Below, piece by piece: positions 9,938 to 18,807 of a stretch of DNA of 64,000 nucleotides. The position numbers were made by a program, and so were the translations under genes. Below the pieces are notes generated by a model. The model did not search any database. It had not been told where the DNA came from and was given only the letters and a program-made list of their open reading frames with translations. This stretch comes from Caulobacteraceae bacterium. Lineage in GTDB: Bacteria; Pseudomonadota; Alphaproteobacteria; Caulobacterales; Caulobacteraceae. The stretch covers positions 1 through 64,000 of the forward strand of contig JAIESL010000002.1 of the NCBI GenBank assembly GCA_019746095.1, written 5' to 3'. Every line of letters begins with the position of its first letter. Positions within the stretch are counted from its first letter, which is position 1.

Positions 9938-10927
9938 GTGGCGTCCACGAACTGGATCATCAACGCAACGCCGGGACGGGATGTCCGGGCCGTGCTTCCC
10001 GACAATTTCCGGCTGGAGTCCGGCCAAGGACTGGCGGCGGGCGAGATCGTCGGCCGTCTGCACGGGCCTGAACAGGGCCCGCTGGTCTTCGTCGCCGGCG
10101 GCATCTCCAGCGGCCGTTTCGCCACCCTCTGGTGGTCCTGGGCGGTGCGCAGCGGCGGGCCGATCGATCCGGAGCGGGTGCGGGTCCTGGCCTTCGACCT
10201 CCTGCCCGGCCCCGGAGAATCCGGCATCACCCTGACCACCACCGACCAGGCGCGCCTGCTGGCCCTGCTGCTCGACAGCCTCGGCGAACCCCGCATCGAT
10301 GTCTTCGTGGGTGCCTCCTACGGCGGCTGCATCGGCCTGGCCTTTGCGGCGGCCTTCCCTGATCGGATCGGCGAACTCGCAGTGATCTCGGCCGCGCACC
10401 GGGCCCATACGGCCGCCACGGCGCGGCGCGGGGTGCAGCGCCGCCTGCTGGCCTTCGCCCGTGACTGCGGCCGCGAGGCCGAGGGGATCGCCCTCGCCCG
10501 GGAACTGGCCATGACCACCTATCGCACGGCCGACGAGTTCGCCCTGCGGTTCGCCTCGACCCCGCCGGCGGAGGCCGGCGATCCCTATCCGGTCTGCGAC
10601 TATCTGATCGCACGCGGTGCTGAGTATGCCGGGGCGACCAGCGCTGACCGCTGGATCACCCTGTCGGACTCGCTCGACCGTCACGCCGTCGAGCCGGAGG
10701 CCGTGCGCTGCCCCCTGACCGTGATCGGCTTCACCTCGGACGGGCTGGTGCCCATCGAGGACAGCCGGGACCTGGCCGCCCGCGCCCCGAACCTGCGCCG
10801 CCTGATCGAGGCTCCCTCGATCTTCGGCCACGACGCCTTCCTGAAGGAGCGCGAGTTGATCGGCCGCGCGCTGCACGACCTGCTCTCCCCCCTGACCCAC
10901 CTCCAGTCCCGCGAGATTGCCGCATGA
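9938..10927 (+). CDS. metX: Homoserine O-acyltransferase (MetX family)
   Basis: 329 residues from a GTG start preceded by GCGGAG. An alpha/beta-hydrolase fold with the nucleophile elbow GASYGG (serine near residue 129), an aspartate in the TSDGLVP segment and a late histidine in FGHDAFL forms the MetX triad. It activates homoserine as O-acetyl- or O-succinylhomoserine for methionine synthesis. It is shorter than classical MetX (about 370-400), like the xanthomonad-type succinyl-transferring enzymes, so the acyl donor is open. The stop overlaps the next start as ATGA, and the operon sits under a SAM riboswitch. Confidence 0.88.
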   Translation: MASTNWIINATPGRDVRAVLPDNFRLESGQGLAAGEIVGRLHGPEQGPLVFVAGGISSGRFATLWWSWAVRSGGPIDPERVRVLAFDLLPGPGESGITLTTTDQARLLALLLDSLGEPRIDVFVGASYGGCIGLAFAAAFPDRIGELAVISAAHRAHTAATARRGVQRRLLAFARDCGREAEGIALARELAMTTYRTADEFALRFASTPPAEAGDPYPVCDYLIARGAEYAGATSADRWITLSDSLDRHAVEPEAVRCPLTVIGFTSDGLVPIEDSRDLAARAPNLRRLIEAPSIFGHDAFLKERELIGRALHDLLSPLTHLQSREIAA

Positions 10928-12108
10928 CCTGTCCGTCCGCCCTCCACCCCTGTACGACCGCCGCCCGTCACGGCGTAAACAACGATCCGGCGCACGGCGC
11001 GGTGATGCCACCCCTCTATCTGTCCTCGAACTACAGTTTCGACGGCCTCGACGGTAAGCGGCGCTATGACTACACGCGGTCGGGCAATCCGACCCGCGAC
11101 GTCCTGGGCGAGACCCTGGCCCGGCTGGAAGGCGGCTGCGGCGCGGTGGTCACCGCCACGGGCATGGCGGCGGTCGATCTGGCCCTGTTTTCGCTCGAGC
11201 CCGGCGACCTGCTGATCGCGCCGCATGACCTGTATGGCGGCACCCACCGCCTGCTGTGCGCGCGGGCGAAACGGGGGCATTTCGCGGTCCGGTTCGTGGA
11301 CCAGAACGACCGCGCGGCGCTGGACGCCGCCTTTGCCCTGAAGCCGAAACTGATCCTGATCGAGACCCCGTCCAACCCGCTGATGCGGGTGGTGGATGTG
11401 GCCGATCTCTGTGCCCGGGCCCATTCGGTGGGCTGCAAGGCGGCGGTGGACAACACCTTCCTGTCCCCGGCCCTGCAACAGCCCCTGGCGCTGGGCGCCG
11501 ACCTCGTGATCCACTCCACGACCAAATACATCAACGGCCATTCCGACGTGGTCGGCGGCTGTGTGGTGGCGAAGGACCCGGCGGACCTGGAGCGGCTGAC
11601 CTGGTGGGCCAACTGCCTCGGCGTCACCGGCTCCCCGTTCGATGCCTATCTGACCCTGCGCGGTGTGCGCACCCTGTTTGCCCGGATCGAGCGGCAGCAG
11701 GCCACGGCCGGGCGGATTGCCGACTGGCTGCTGGCCCAGCCGGCGGTGCGCGCCGTCCACTATCCGGGCCTTACCTCCCATCCGGGCCATGCCACCGCCG
11801 CGCGCCAGCAGTCCGGCTTCGGCGCCATGCTCAGCTTCGAACTGCACGATATCGCCGGCGTCCGCGCCCTTGTGGACCGGCTGGAGGTCTTCACCCTGGC
11901 CGAGTCCCTCGGCGGGGTCGAAAGCCTGATCGCCCATCCGGCCCTGATGACCCACGCCGCCATGACGCCCGAGGCGCGCCGGACGGCCGGCATCACCGAC
12001 GGCCTGCTGCGGCTGTCCATCGGCCTTGAGCATCCGGAAGACCTGCTGGCCGATCTGGCGCAGGCGCTGGAGGCCGTGCCGGTCCCGCTCGCCGCCGAAG
12101 CCGCGTGA
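10924..12108 (+). CDS. Cystathionine gamma-synthase / O-acylhomoserine sulfhydrylase-type enzyme
   Basis: 394 residues, a PLP-dependent Cys/Met metabolism enzyme. Visible motifs are YDYTRSGNPTRD near the N-terminus, the PLP contact TGMAAVDLALF, LIETPSNPLMRVVD, DNTFLSPALQQPL, and the Schiff-base lysine in HSTTKYINGHSDVVGG. It uses activated homoserine with cysteine or sulfide in the methionine pathway. Whether it is MetB-like or MetZ-like cannot be settled by eye. It overlaps metX by ATGA and is followed within 12 bases by homoserine dehydrogenase, so the three form one operon. Confidence 0.9.
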   Translation: MTCPSALHPCTTAARHGVNNDPAHGAVMPPLYLSSNYSFDGLDGKRRYDYTRSGNPTRDVLGETLARLEGGCGAVVTATGMAAVDLALFSLEPGDLLIAPHDLYGGTHRLLCARAKRGHFAVRFVDQNDRAALDAAFALKPKLILIETPSNPLMRVVDVADLCARAHSVGCKAAVDNTFLSPALQQPLALGADLVIHSTTKYINGHSDVVGGCVVAKDPADLERLTWWANCLGVTGSPFDAYLTLRGVRTLFARIERQQATAGRIADWLLAQPAVRAVHYPGLTSHPGHATAARQQSGFGAMLSFELHDIAGVRALVDRLEVFTLAESLGGVESLIAHPALMTHAAMTPEARRTAGITDGLLRLSIGLEHPEDLLADLAQALEAVPVPLAAEAA

Positions 12109-12119
12109 GGGACAGCGCC

Positions 12120-13352
12120 ATGACCGCCCTGCCGCTTCCCCTGCCCGATCCCTCGGCCGTCGCCTTCAATCACGTTCCTTACCCGGACGAACCGGTCGCC
12201 CTGCTGCAGCTCGACGCCTCCGACCCCGTCCAGGCGGCCTCGGCCGTCTATCGGGAGATCCGGCGGGGCCGTCGGGTCGTGGCCGTGGCCTGTGGCGAGC
12301 CCGACGCCGCCGCCCGGCTGACGGCCGCCCTCGAGGCCATCGGCGTGGCCACCAGCCGACCCGGTCCGGGCGAGGCCGTGGTGGGTCCGGGCGTCAGCGT
12401 CGTGGCCGGCCCGGCGTGCCCGGCCGAGCGCCCCCGGGCCGCGCCGGACCGGGTCCTGCGCGTCGGACTGGCCGGATGCGGCGTGGTCGGCGGCGGAGTG
12501 CTGGTGCGCCTGCTGGGCGACCCGCGGTTCGAGGTCGTGGGGGTTCTGGTGCGCGACCCCGCCCGGCCGCGCGACACCGCCCTTGCGGCAGGGCTGGCCG
12601 TGTCGGACCCGGCCACGCTTCTGGCGCGCGAACCGGACATCCTGGTCGAGGCCATTTCGGACGCCTCCACCGGCCTGGCCCTGATCCGGGCCGCCCTCGC
12701 GCGGGGCGTCGATGTGGTCAGTGCCAACAAACAGGCCGTCGGCGCCGACCTGCCGGCGCTTGTCGCCCTGGCCGGGGCGAGCGGGGCGCGGCTGCACTAT
12801 TCCGCCTGCGTCGGCGGGGGCGCGCCCCTGATCGAGACGGTCCGGCGCGCGCGCGCCCATGGGGTTGTGGTGCGGATCGAGGCTGTGCTGAACGGCACCT
12901 GCAACTTCATCCTCAACCGCCTGGCGGAAGGCCTTCCGTTCGACGCGGCCCTGACCGCCGCCCGGGCGGCCGGCTTCGCCGAGGCCGATCCTTCAGCCGA
13001 CCTGACGGGACTGGACGCCGGTGCCAAGCTGGCCATCCTCGGCCATGAGGCCTTGCAGGGCCGGCTGACGGCGGACGTCCCGCGCGAGCGGCTCGGGCCC
13101 GATGTGGACCTGCCGCGGGGACGGGTCCGGCAGCTGGCGCGGCTGGATGTCCGCACCGGCGAGGCCGGCGTCGCCCTGCGCCCTGTGGACGGCGACCCGC
13201 TGTTCGCGGACCTGCCGGATGAATGGAACGCCCTGCGGGTCACCACCGGGGACGGGCGGGTCTTTACCGCGCGGGGGCGTGGTGCCGGACGGGTGCCGAC
13301 CACCGAAAGCGTCTGGGCCGATCTCTCCGACCTCGCCGCCGATCGTCCCTGA
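12120..13352 (+). CDS. Homoserine dehydrogenase with N-terminal extension
   Basis: 410 residues from the ATG at 12120, chosen because GAGGGA lies seven bases upstream; a GTG at 12105 overlapping the previous stop is the alternative. The NAD(P) domain begins only near residue 110 with RVGLAGCGVVGGG. SANKQAVG, LNGTCNFIL and EADPSADLTGLDAGAKLAIL then match homoserine dehydrogenase. It reduces aspartate semialdehyde to homoserine, the substrate of MetX. The first ~105 residues are not part of the usual enzyme and include EIRRGRRVVAVACGEPDAA, faintly like an aspartokinase start. No clear C-terminal ACT domain is seen. Confidence 0.87.
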   Translation: MTALPLPLPDPSAVAFNHVPYPDEPVALLQLDASDPVQAASAVYREIRRGRRVVAVACGEPDAAARLTAALEAIGVATSRPGPGEAVVGPGVSVVAGPACPAERPRAAPDRVLRVGLAGCGVVGGGVLVRLLGDPRFEVVGVLVRDPARPRDTALAAGLAVSDPATLLAREPDILVEAISDASTGLALIRAALARGVDVVSANKQAVGADLPALVALAGASGARLHYSACVGGGAPLIETVRRARAHGVVVRIEAVLNGTCNFILNRLAEGLPFDAALTAARAAGFAEADPSADLTGLDAGAKLAILGHEALQGRLTADVPRERLGPDVDLPRGRVRQLARLDVRTGEAGVALRPVDGDPLFADLPDEWNALRVTTGDGRVFTARGRGAGRVPTTESVWADLSDLAADRP

Positions 13353-13362
13353 ACCAAAGAAG

Positions 13363-13392
13363 ACGCCGCCGGTTCGCAGGAACCGGCGGCGT
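13363..13392 (-). terminator. Shared hairpin terminator between convergent genes
   Basis: ACGCCGCCGGTTC (13363-13375) pairs perfectly over 13 bp with its complement at 13380-13392 around a GCAG loop. Read on the minus strand the hairpin is followed by TCTTCTTTGG, a weak U-rich tail, so it most likely ends the TonB receptor transcript. It lies 11 bases past the homoserine dehydrogenase stop and may also stop that operon, although the plus-strand side has no T-run. Confidence 0.8.
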
Positions 13393-13417
13393 TGAGTTCG
13401 GCCTCGATCAGGAGAGA

Positions 13418-16408
13418 TCAGAAGCGATAGCGGGCCCCGACGAAATACTGGCGGCCGGTGTGGTGGAAGACGGAGGTGCTTTCGCGATTGAGACCGTCGC
13501 CGACGAACTGGTGGTTCTCCTCGTCGGTGAGGTTCAGGGCTTCAAAGGTCACCTCGACCTGGTCGCTGATCTGCCAGGCGGCGGAGGCGTCGATGTTGAG
13601 CGTCTCCTTCTTGCCCTCGATGGCATTGCCGTTCCGTCCGGGGACGTTCTGGATATAGCCGTCGCGCGCCGCGGCCGAGACCCGGGCCGAGAAGGCGTCG
13701 TCTTCGTAATAGAGGGTCGCGTTCCAGGACACCGGCGACAGGTTCACCAGGTCTTCGGTCTGGAAGACGGTGCACAGGGCGTTGGCGCAGTAGTCGATCT
13801 CGGATTCGACGTGGGTGTAGTTCAGCTGGACGCCGGTATTGGCCAGCGGACCCGGCAGGAAGCGGAAGGGCTGCTGGTAGCTGATCTCGAAGCCCTTCAG
13901 CGGACCGCCTTCGGTGTTCACCGCCGCCGTCAGCTGGAAGACGGTCGAGGGGGTGCAGACCCCGGTGCAGAACGCAGGCGCGAAGGCCGAGGGGTTCAGG
14001 GTTCCCAGCTGCGCATAGGACAGGTCCTGGCGCAGGATCTGGATGTAGGTGTCGATGTCCTTGTAGAAATAGGCGAAGGACAGCAGGCTTTCCGGCGCGA
14101 AATACCATTCGACGCTGAGGTCGTAGGTGGTGGCGCGGAAGGGCTCCAGCTTCACATTGCCGATGGTGGCGGTGAAGTTCGGGCCGGTCGCGGCCAGCGA
14201 GGTCGTGGGCACCAGATAGTTGGTGCCGGCCAGGGTGTTGCCGATCTGGGGCCGCGCCATGACCTTGGCCACGCCGAAGCGCAGGATCAGGTCCTCGACC
14301 GGCTCGAGGGCGAGGTTCATCGACGGCAGGGTGTCGGTGTATTCGTTCTCGCCGGTCACCAGGGTGCCGCCACCGGTCGAGCTGTAGCCCTCGGCCTCAA
14401 GGATGGTCTGGACCTGACGCACGCCGACGTTGCCGCGGAAGGGCATGTCGAACAGCAGGGTGTTGAAGTCGGCCTGCAGATAGAAGGCCAGGTCCTCTTC
14501 GCTGATGTAGCGGTTGCCGCCGCGGGCGTTGCCGTTGGTCACGCTGGTCAGGCGGAAGTCACCGCCCGCGACGCCGGTGTCGCAGTTGCAATAGATGTTG
14601 AAGAGGGAGGCGATGGCACCGAGGTCGGGCCGCACCCAGCTGCTGTTCGTGCCGGCCGGGATCAGGTTGACGCCGAAACCGGTCAACAGGCTGGAGATGT
14701 TGGCGACGGTGGTGCCGCCCGGCAGCGCGGGAACGACGGTCTCGTCGGTCCGGCGCATTTCGAACGACCGCGAGCCATAGCTCTTCCAGTTGAAGCCGGC
14801 CTTGAACGTCAGCCAGTCCTGGGCGTCGTATTCGATATCGCCCTGGACGGACTCGAACAGGGTGTCGACGCCGTTCGGGCGCAGACGGATTTCAGAGCGC
14901 GGCACCGCTGCGGTCGACGGACGCCATTCCCAGTTGGCGGGGTTGGCGACGTCAAAGCCATAGCTGATTACCGGGGTGTCCGGATTGCCGCGGAAGTCCC
15001 AGGAGTAGCCGCTCACATTCGAACGATCGAGCGTAACCGTCGTCTGGATCGGATTGTCGAAATTCGACTCGGCCCGGCCATAATAGTAGCTGCCCCGCAG
15101 CTTGTCGCTGAAGTCATGCTCGGCCGTGACGCTGTACTGCAGGAACTCGGTCGACAGGACGTCGAAGCGGCTTTCGGACCGGATGTCGACGTTGTCGAAC
15201 AGGCCATAGACCAGCATGTTGTTCTCGACGGCGGCATCCCGGACGTGGATCTGCGTCTGTCCGCCGGCCGCGGCGTTGCGGCTGAAGGAGAGGGCCGCGA
15301 GGAAGTCCTCCTGGCGGGTGGCGTCGAGCTTGGAATACAGGACGTCAACCGAGATCGTCGTGCTCTCGGCCGGGCGCCACTGGAAGGCGCCGGTCACGCC
15401 GAGCCGCTCCTGGGTATGGCTCAGGCGGCCATAGCGCGGCAGCCGCGGGATGAAGACGTTGGGGTCATTGGCCAGCGTATAGGCAGCGACGTTGGCCGCG
15501 GTGTTTGCCGGGCGCAGGACGCCGGTGGCGCAGTTGGTCGCGGAGGCACCAGTCGATCCGCTGTTGGCGGGGTTCTGGGGCGCGACGCCGACCGGAGAGC
15601 AGAAGCCGCCGCTGTTGGTGGCACCCGGCGCCGCGGCCGGGGCCCAACGCACGGAGCTGAAGCCTTCCTCGAGCGAGTCGCGCTCGCTGTAGGCCACCGA
15701 AACCAGGGCCCCGAACTGATCGTTCTCGCCGAACCGGTCGCTGATCAGGAAGGCCGTGCGCGGGCTCCAGTTCTCGGACAGGTCGTTGTAGCCGCCCTGG
15801 AAGGAGGCGGCCATGGTGAAGCCGTCATAGTCGAACGGGCGCGTCGCCTGCAGATCGACCGTCGCGCCCAGCGAGCCCTCTTCGGTCTCGGCGGCGGCGG
15901 TCTTGCGGACCGTGATTCGGCTGAACAGCTCGGAGGCGAAGACGTTGAAGTCGAAGCCGCGACCACGGTTGGCACCGCCGGAGGAGTCGGTGCCGCCGGC
16001 GGTGGCCTGGGCCTCCATGCCGTTGATGCGGGTGCGGGTGAAGTCGGAGCCGAGGCCGCGGACGGTGATCGACCGGCCCTCGCCGGCGTCACGGTCGATG
16101 GCGACACCCGGAACGCGCTGGATCGATTCCGCGAGGTTGAGGTCGGGGAAGTCGGCGATGTCCTCGGCGACGATGACGTCAATGACGTTGGCATCGCGCC
16201 GCTTGGCATCGAGGCCGGCGGTCAGGCTGGCCCGGAAGCCCGTGACGACGATCTCGTCGATCTCGGCGGCGGGTTCCTGCTGCGGGGCGGTCTGGGCCGC
16301 GGCGGCACCGGCGGTGCCCAGCGACAGGGCGACGGCCAGACCGGACGCTCCGGCGAACAGGCTACGACGAAGAGTGCGGGTCATCCCCGGCTGAATGGCT
16401 TGCATCAT
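13418..16408 (-). CDS. TonB-dependent outer-membrane receptor
   Basis: About 996 residues from the ATG at 16408, where GGGAGG lies seven bases upstream; the frame stays open to 16429. A signal peptide ends at AAAAQT. The plug shows EIDEIVVTGFRASL, AESIQRVPGVAIDRD and ITVRGLGSDFTRTRINGM, typical of the Caulobacter/Xanthomonas-type TonB receptors. The barrel ends GRQYFVGARYRF with the terminal aromatic. It probably imports pectin-derived oligogalacturonides across the outer membrane, as inferred from the divergent pectate lyase and the shared palindromic operator 86-99 bases upstream. Confidence 0.92.
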   Translation of the reverse strand: MMQAIQPGMTRTLRRSLFAGASGLAVALSLGTAGAAAAQTAPQQEPAAEIDEIVVTGFRASLTAGLDAKRRDANVIDVIVAEDIADFPDLNLAESIQRVPGVAIDRDAGEGRSITVRGLGSDFTRTRINGMEAQATAGGTDSSGGANRGRGFDFNVFASELFSRITVRKTAAAETEEGSLGATVDLQATRPFDYDGFTMAASFQGGYNDLSENWSPRTAFLISDRFGENDQFGALVSVAYSERDSLEEGFSSVRWAPAAAPGATNSGGFCSPVGVAPQNPANSGSTGASATNCATGVLRPANTAANVAAYTLANDPNVFIPRLPRYGRLSHTQERLGVTGAFQWRPAESTTISVDVLYSKLDATRQEDFLAALSFSRNAAAGGQTQIHVRDAAVENNMLVYGLFDNVDIRSESRFDVLSTEFLQYSVTAEHDFSDKLRGSYYYGRAESNFDNPIQTTVTLDRSNVSGYSWDFRGNPDTPVISYGFDVANPANWEWRPSTAAVPRSEIRLRPNGVDTLFESVQGDIEYDAQDWLTFKAGFNWKSYGSRSFEMRRTDETVVPALPGGTTVANISSLLTGFGVNLIPAGTNSSWVRPDLGAIASLFNIYCNCDTGVAGGDFRLTSVTNGNARGGNRYISEEDLAFYLQADFNTLLFDMPFRGNVGVRQVQTILEAEGYSSTGGGTLVTGENEYTDTLPSMNLALEPVEDLILRFGVAKVMARPQIGNTLAGTNYLVPTTSLAATGPNFTATIGNVKLEPFRATTYDLSVEWYFAPESLLSFAYFYKDIDTYIQILRQDLSYAQLGTLNPSAFAPAFCTGVCTPSTVFQLTAAVNTEGGPLKGFEISYQQPFRFLPGPLANTGVQLNYTHVESEIDYCANALCTVFQTEDLVNLSPVSWNATLYYEDDAFSARVSAAARDGYIQNVPGRNGNAIEGKKETLNIDASAAWQISDQVEVTFEALNLTDEENHQFVGDGLNRESTSVFHHTGRQYFVGARYRF

Positions 16409-16493
16409 ATGCTCCCTCCCATTGGGCATACAGAACGCCGAGGTAGCCCCGGTCTATCAGTTATTGCGACCCGGCACCCTTGGCCCAATCGTT

Positions 16494-16507
16494 TGACACC
16501 GGTGTCA
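16494..16507. promoter_or_regulatory. Palindromic LacI-type operator (perfect copy)
   Basis: TGACACCGGTGTCA is a perfect 14-bp palindrome with a central CG, as expected for LacI-family sites. It lies between the divergent TonB receptor and pectate lyase 1 genes. Related copies stand at 16528, 18735 and 22054, always in divergent promoter regions of this locus. The most likely binder is the LacI-family protein encoded at 19479-20531. Confidence 0.85.
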
Positions 16508-16527
16508 TATCTGCGAGAAAGAGTGAC

Positions 16528-16541
16528 TGACACCGGTAGCA
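16528..16541. promoter_or_regulatory. Second, imperfect copy of the operator
   Basis: TGACACCGGTAGCA keeps the left half-site and centre of the palindrome and most of the right half. It starts 34 bases (about three helical turns) after the perfect copy and ends 17 bases before the pectate lyase 1 ATG, where bound repressor would block initiation. The two sites could be bound cooperatively. Confidence 0.7.
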
Positions 16542-16558
16542 ACCATGAGCCTAACCCG

Positions 16559-17929
16559 ATGATCCGTGTTTTCGCAAGCGCGCTTCGATGTCGCATCCTC
16601 AGTTGCGTAGCGGTAACTGCGATATCCGTGTCGTCGGGAGCACACCCGGCGACCGCACAGACCATTGAGCCCACCCTCGCCTTCCCCGGCGCGGAAGGCG
16701 CGGGCCGGTTCGCCCTGGGCGGCCGGGGCGGCCGGGTGATCCGCGTCACCCATCTGGGCGACGCCGGCCCCGGCAGTCTGCGGGCAGCCGTCGAGGCCGA
16801 TGGACCGCGGACGGTGATCTTCGACGTCGGCGGCGTGATCCGGCTGGCCTCACCCCTCACCATCCGGCGCGGCCGCATCACCCTCGCGGGCCAGACCGCG
16901 CCCGGCGGCGGCATCACCCTGCGCGACCAGCCGCTGGTCGTCGCCGCTGATGATGTCATTGTCCGGCATATCCGGTCGCGCCTCGGCGACGAGAGCGGCG
17001 TCGAGGCCGATGCCGTCTCCATCACCCGCGGTCGCCGCATCATCCTCGACCACATCTCCGCCTCCTGGTCGGTCGACGAGACCCTGTCGGTCGGCAGCCG
17101 CTATGACCCGCCGGAGCGCGGCATCCATGACGTGACGGTGCAGTGGTCGTTGATCGCGGAATCGCTCAATGCCTCCGGCCACGCCAAGGGCGATCACGGC
17201 TATGGCTCCCTGGTCCGGGGCGGGCACGGCGCCCGCATGACCTTCCACCACAATCTGTGGGCCGCGCATCGGGCGCGGATGCCGCGACCGGGCAATTACA
17301 ATCCCCCCGCCGTCGACCCCGAGGGCCCCCGGTTCGAGTTCCGGTCGAACGTCTTCTACGACTGGGGCGGCGGCCATGCGGGCTACAATGCCGACACCGA
17401 AAGCCTGTCGGCCTATGCCTTCATCGGCAATGCCTACATCCCCGGACCGGACTCGGAGGGGCATTGGGCGTTCGAGGAGTCCAACCCGCTGGCCCGCGCC
17501 TGGTTCGACGGCAATGCCATGGACGGCACGGTCCCGACCGATCCCTGGAGCCTGGTCAAGGATTCAGACCGGCCGGGGTACCGGCTGGCGGCCCGACCGG
17601 ACTGGGCGGAGGCGGCCGGCGAGTCGGCGGCCGGGGCCGAGGTCCGGGTGCTGGCCCGGGTCGGGGCGGGGCGCGTCCGCGACCCTGTGGACGCCCGCAT
17701 CATCGAGGGCGTCCGCAACCGCACCGGCCGCATCATCGACAGCCAGTCCCAGGTTGGCGGCTGGCCCGAACTGGAGGCGGGATCCCCCTGGATCGACAGC
17801 GACGGCGACGGCATGCCCGATGACTGGGAGCGGGCGCAGGGACTGGATCCGGCCGTTCCGGGTGACGGAAACGCCGACCGTGACGGTGATGGTTTCACCA
17901 ACCTCGAGGACTGGCTGAACAGTCTCTGA
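16559..17929 (+). CDS. Pectate lyase (PL1-type), secreted, with calcium-binding tail
   Basis: 456 residues. The N-terminal signal ends near HPATAQT. The mature start AFPGAEGAGRFALGGRGGRV and FDVGGVI are hallmarks of the bacterial PL1 pectate lyase group, followed by parallel beta-helix segments (ITLAGQTAPGGGITL, ILDHISASWSVDETL, FRSNVFYDWGG). The C-terminus has DSDGDGMPDDWE and DRDGDGFTNLEDW, acidic repeats like calcium-binding type-3 or dockerin-like loops. It cleaves polygalacturonate by beta-elimination outside the cytoplasm. The ATG at 16559 is the first in frame; an ATG at 16545 is out of frame. Two operators lie just upstream. Confidence 0.9.
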   Translation: MIRVFASALRCRILSCVAVTAISVSSGAHPATAQTIEPTLAFPGAEGAGRFALGGRGGRVIRVTHLGDAGPGSLRAAVEADGPRTVIFDVGGVIRLASPLTIRRGRITLAGQTAPGGGITLRDQPLVVAADDVIVRHIRSRLGDESGVEADAVSITRGRRIILDHISASWSVDETLSVGSRYDPPERGIHDVTVQWSLIAESLNASGHAKGDHGYGSLVRGGHGARMTFHHNLWAAHRARMPRPGNYNPPAVDPEGPRFEFRSNVFYDWGGGHAGYNADTESLSAYAFIGNAYIPGPDSEGHWAFEESNPLARAWFDGNAMDGTVPTDPWSLVKDSDRPGYRLAARPDWAEAAGESAAGAEVRVLARVGAGRVRDPVDARIIEGVRNRTGRIIDSQSQVGGWPELEAGSPWIDSDGDGMPDDWERAQGLDPAVPGDGNADRDGDGFTNLEDWLNSL

Positions 17930-18688
17930 TCAGCGCGCCAGCCAGCCGCCGTCGACGGCCAGGACCGTGCCGTGGACATAGGCCGCCGCGTCCGAGGCCA
18001 GAAACACCGCCGCGCCGCTGATGTCGGACGGGTCGCCCCAGCGACCTGCCGGAATGCGCGCGAGGATATCGCGGTTGCGGGTCTCGTCGGCGCGCAGGGC
18101 CTCGGTGTTGTTGGTCGAGAAATAGCCCGGGGCGATGGCGTTGACGTTGATCCCCTTCGACGCCCATTCGCAGGCCAGCAGGCGCGTCAGCCCGGCCAGA
18201 CCGCTCTTGGACGCCGTATAGGAGGGCACCCGGATGCCACCCTGGAAGCTGAGCATCGAACAGATGTTGATGATCTTGCCGCCCCGGCCCGTCGCGGCCC
18301 AGGTCCGGGCCACGGCCTGGCTGAGGAAGAAGGCGGTCTTCAGATTGGTGTCGATGACCGCATCCCAGTCCTCCTCGGTGAAATCGAGGCTGTCGTTGCG
18401 GCGGATGATACCGGCGTTGTTGACCAGGATGTCGATGGCTCCGACATCCGCCACCGCCCTGGCCACCACATCGGCGATGGGCGCGACGGACGAAAGGTCG
18501 GCAGGGATGGCGTGCAGGGTCCGCCCGGCCGCGGCGACCATGGCCGCCGTTTCGGTCGGTGCGGAACGGCCCACGGCGACGATGTCGGCCCCGGCCTGCG
18601 CCAGTCCGACGGCGATGGCCTGGCCCAGGCCGGTGTTGGCGCCGGTGACCATGGCCACCCGCCCGGTCAGGTCGAAGGAGACGCTCAT
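17930..18688 (-). CDS. kduD: 2-dehydro-3-deoxy-D-gluconate 5-dehydrogenase KduD
   Basis: 252 residues from ATG 18688 (an in-frame ATG at 18709 is less likely). It is a short-chain dehydrogenase with the NAD motif TGANTGLGQAIA, NNAG in the middle and catalytic YTASK. GGKIINICSMLSFQGG, INVNAIAPGYFSTNNTEAL and the terminal AVDGGWLAR match enterobacterial KduD closely from memory. The enzyme reduces 2,5-diketo-3-deoxygluconate to 2-keto-3-deoxygluconate during pectin breakdown. It is divergent from the RpiB-like isomerase gene, with an operator between them. DhuD-type enzymes of the same superfamily have the same reaction. Confidence 0.92.
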   Translation of the reverse strand: MSVSFDLTGRVAMVTGANTGLGQAIAVGLAQAGADIVAVGRSAPTETAAMVAAAGRTLHAIPADLSSVAPIADVVARAVADVGAIDILVNNAGIIRRNDSLDFTEEDWDAVIDTNLKTAFFLSQAVARTWAATGRGGKIINICSMLSFQGGIRVPSYTASKSGLAGLTRLLACEWASKGINVNAIAPGYFSTNNTEALRADETRNRDILARIPAGRWGDPSDISGAAVFLASDAAAYVHGTVLAVDGGWLAR

Positions 18689-18734
18689 TTCAGCTTGCCC
18701 TTGTCGCACGCGTCTGACGCGGATTGTGCCGATA

Positions 18735-18748
18735 GGTAACCGGTGTCA
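18735..18748. promoter_or_regulatory. Imperfect operator copy between kduD and the isomerase gene
   Basis: GGTAACCGGTGTCA has an exact right half-site (GGTGTCA) and a degenerate left half of the palindrome TGACACCGGTGTCA. It lies 47 bases before kduD and 60 before the isomerase start, in a 119-base divergent gap. Confidence 0.7.
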
Positions 18749-18807
18749 TAGGCTTATGCAAACGATGGTCGGCGGTCCGCCCCATCTCCCTGCCTCGAGA
18801 AAAATCC

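Noticed and set aside
13223-16558. Long upstream extension of pectate lyase 1
   Set aside because: The frame is open through the antisense of the TonB receptor, but the signal peptide starts at 16559 and the operators lie upstream of it.
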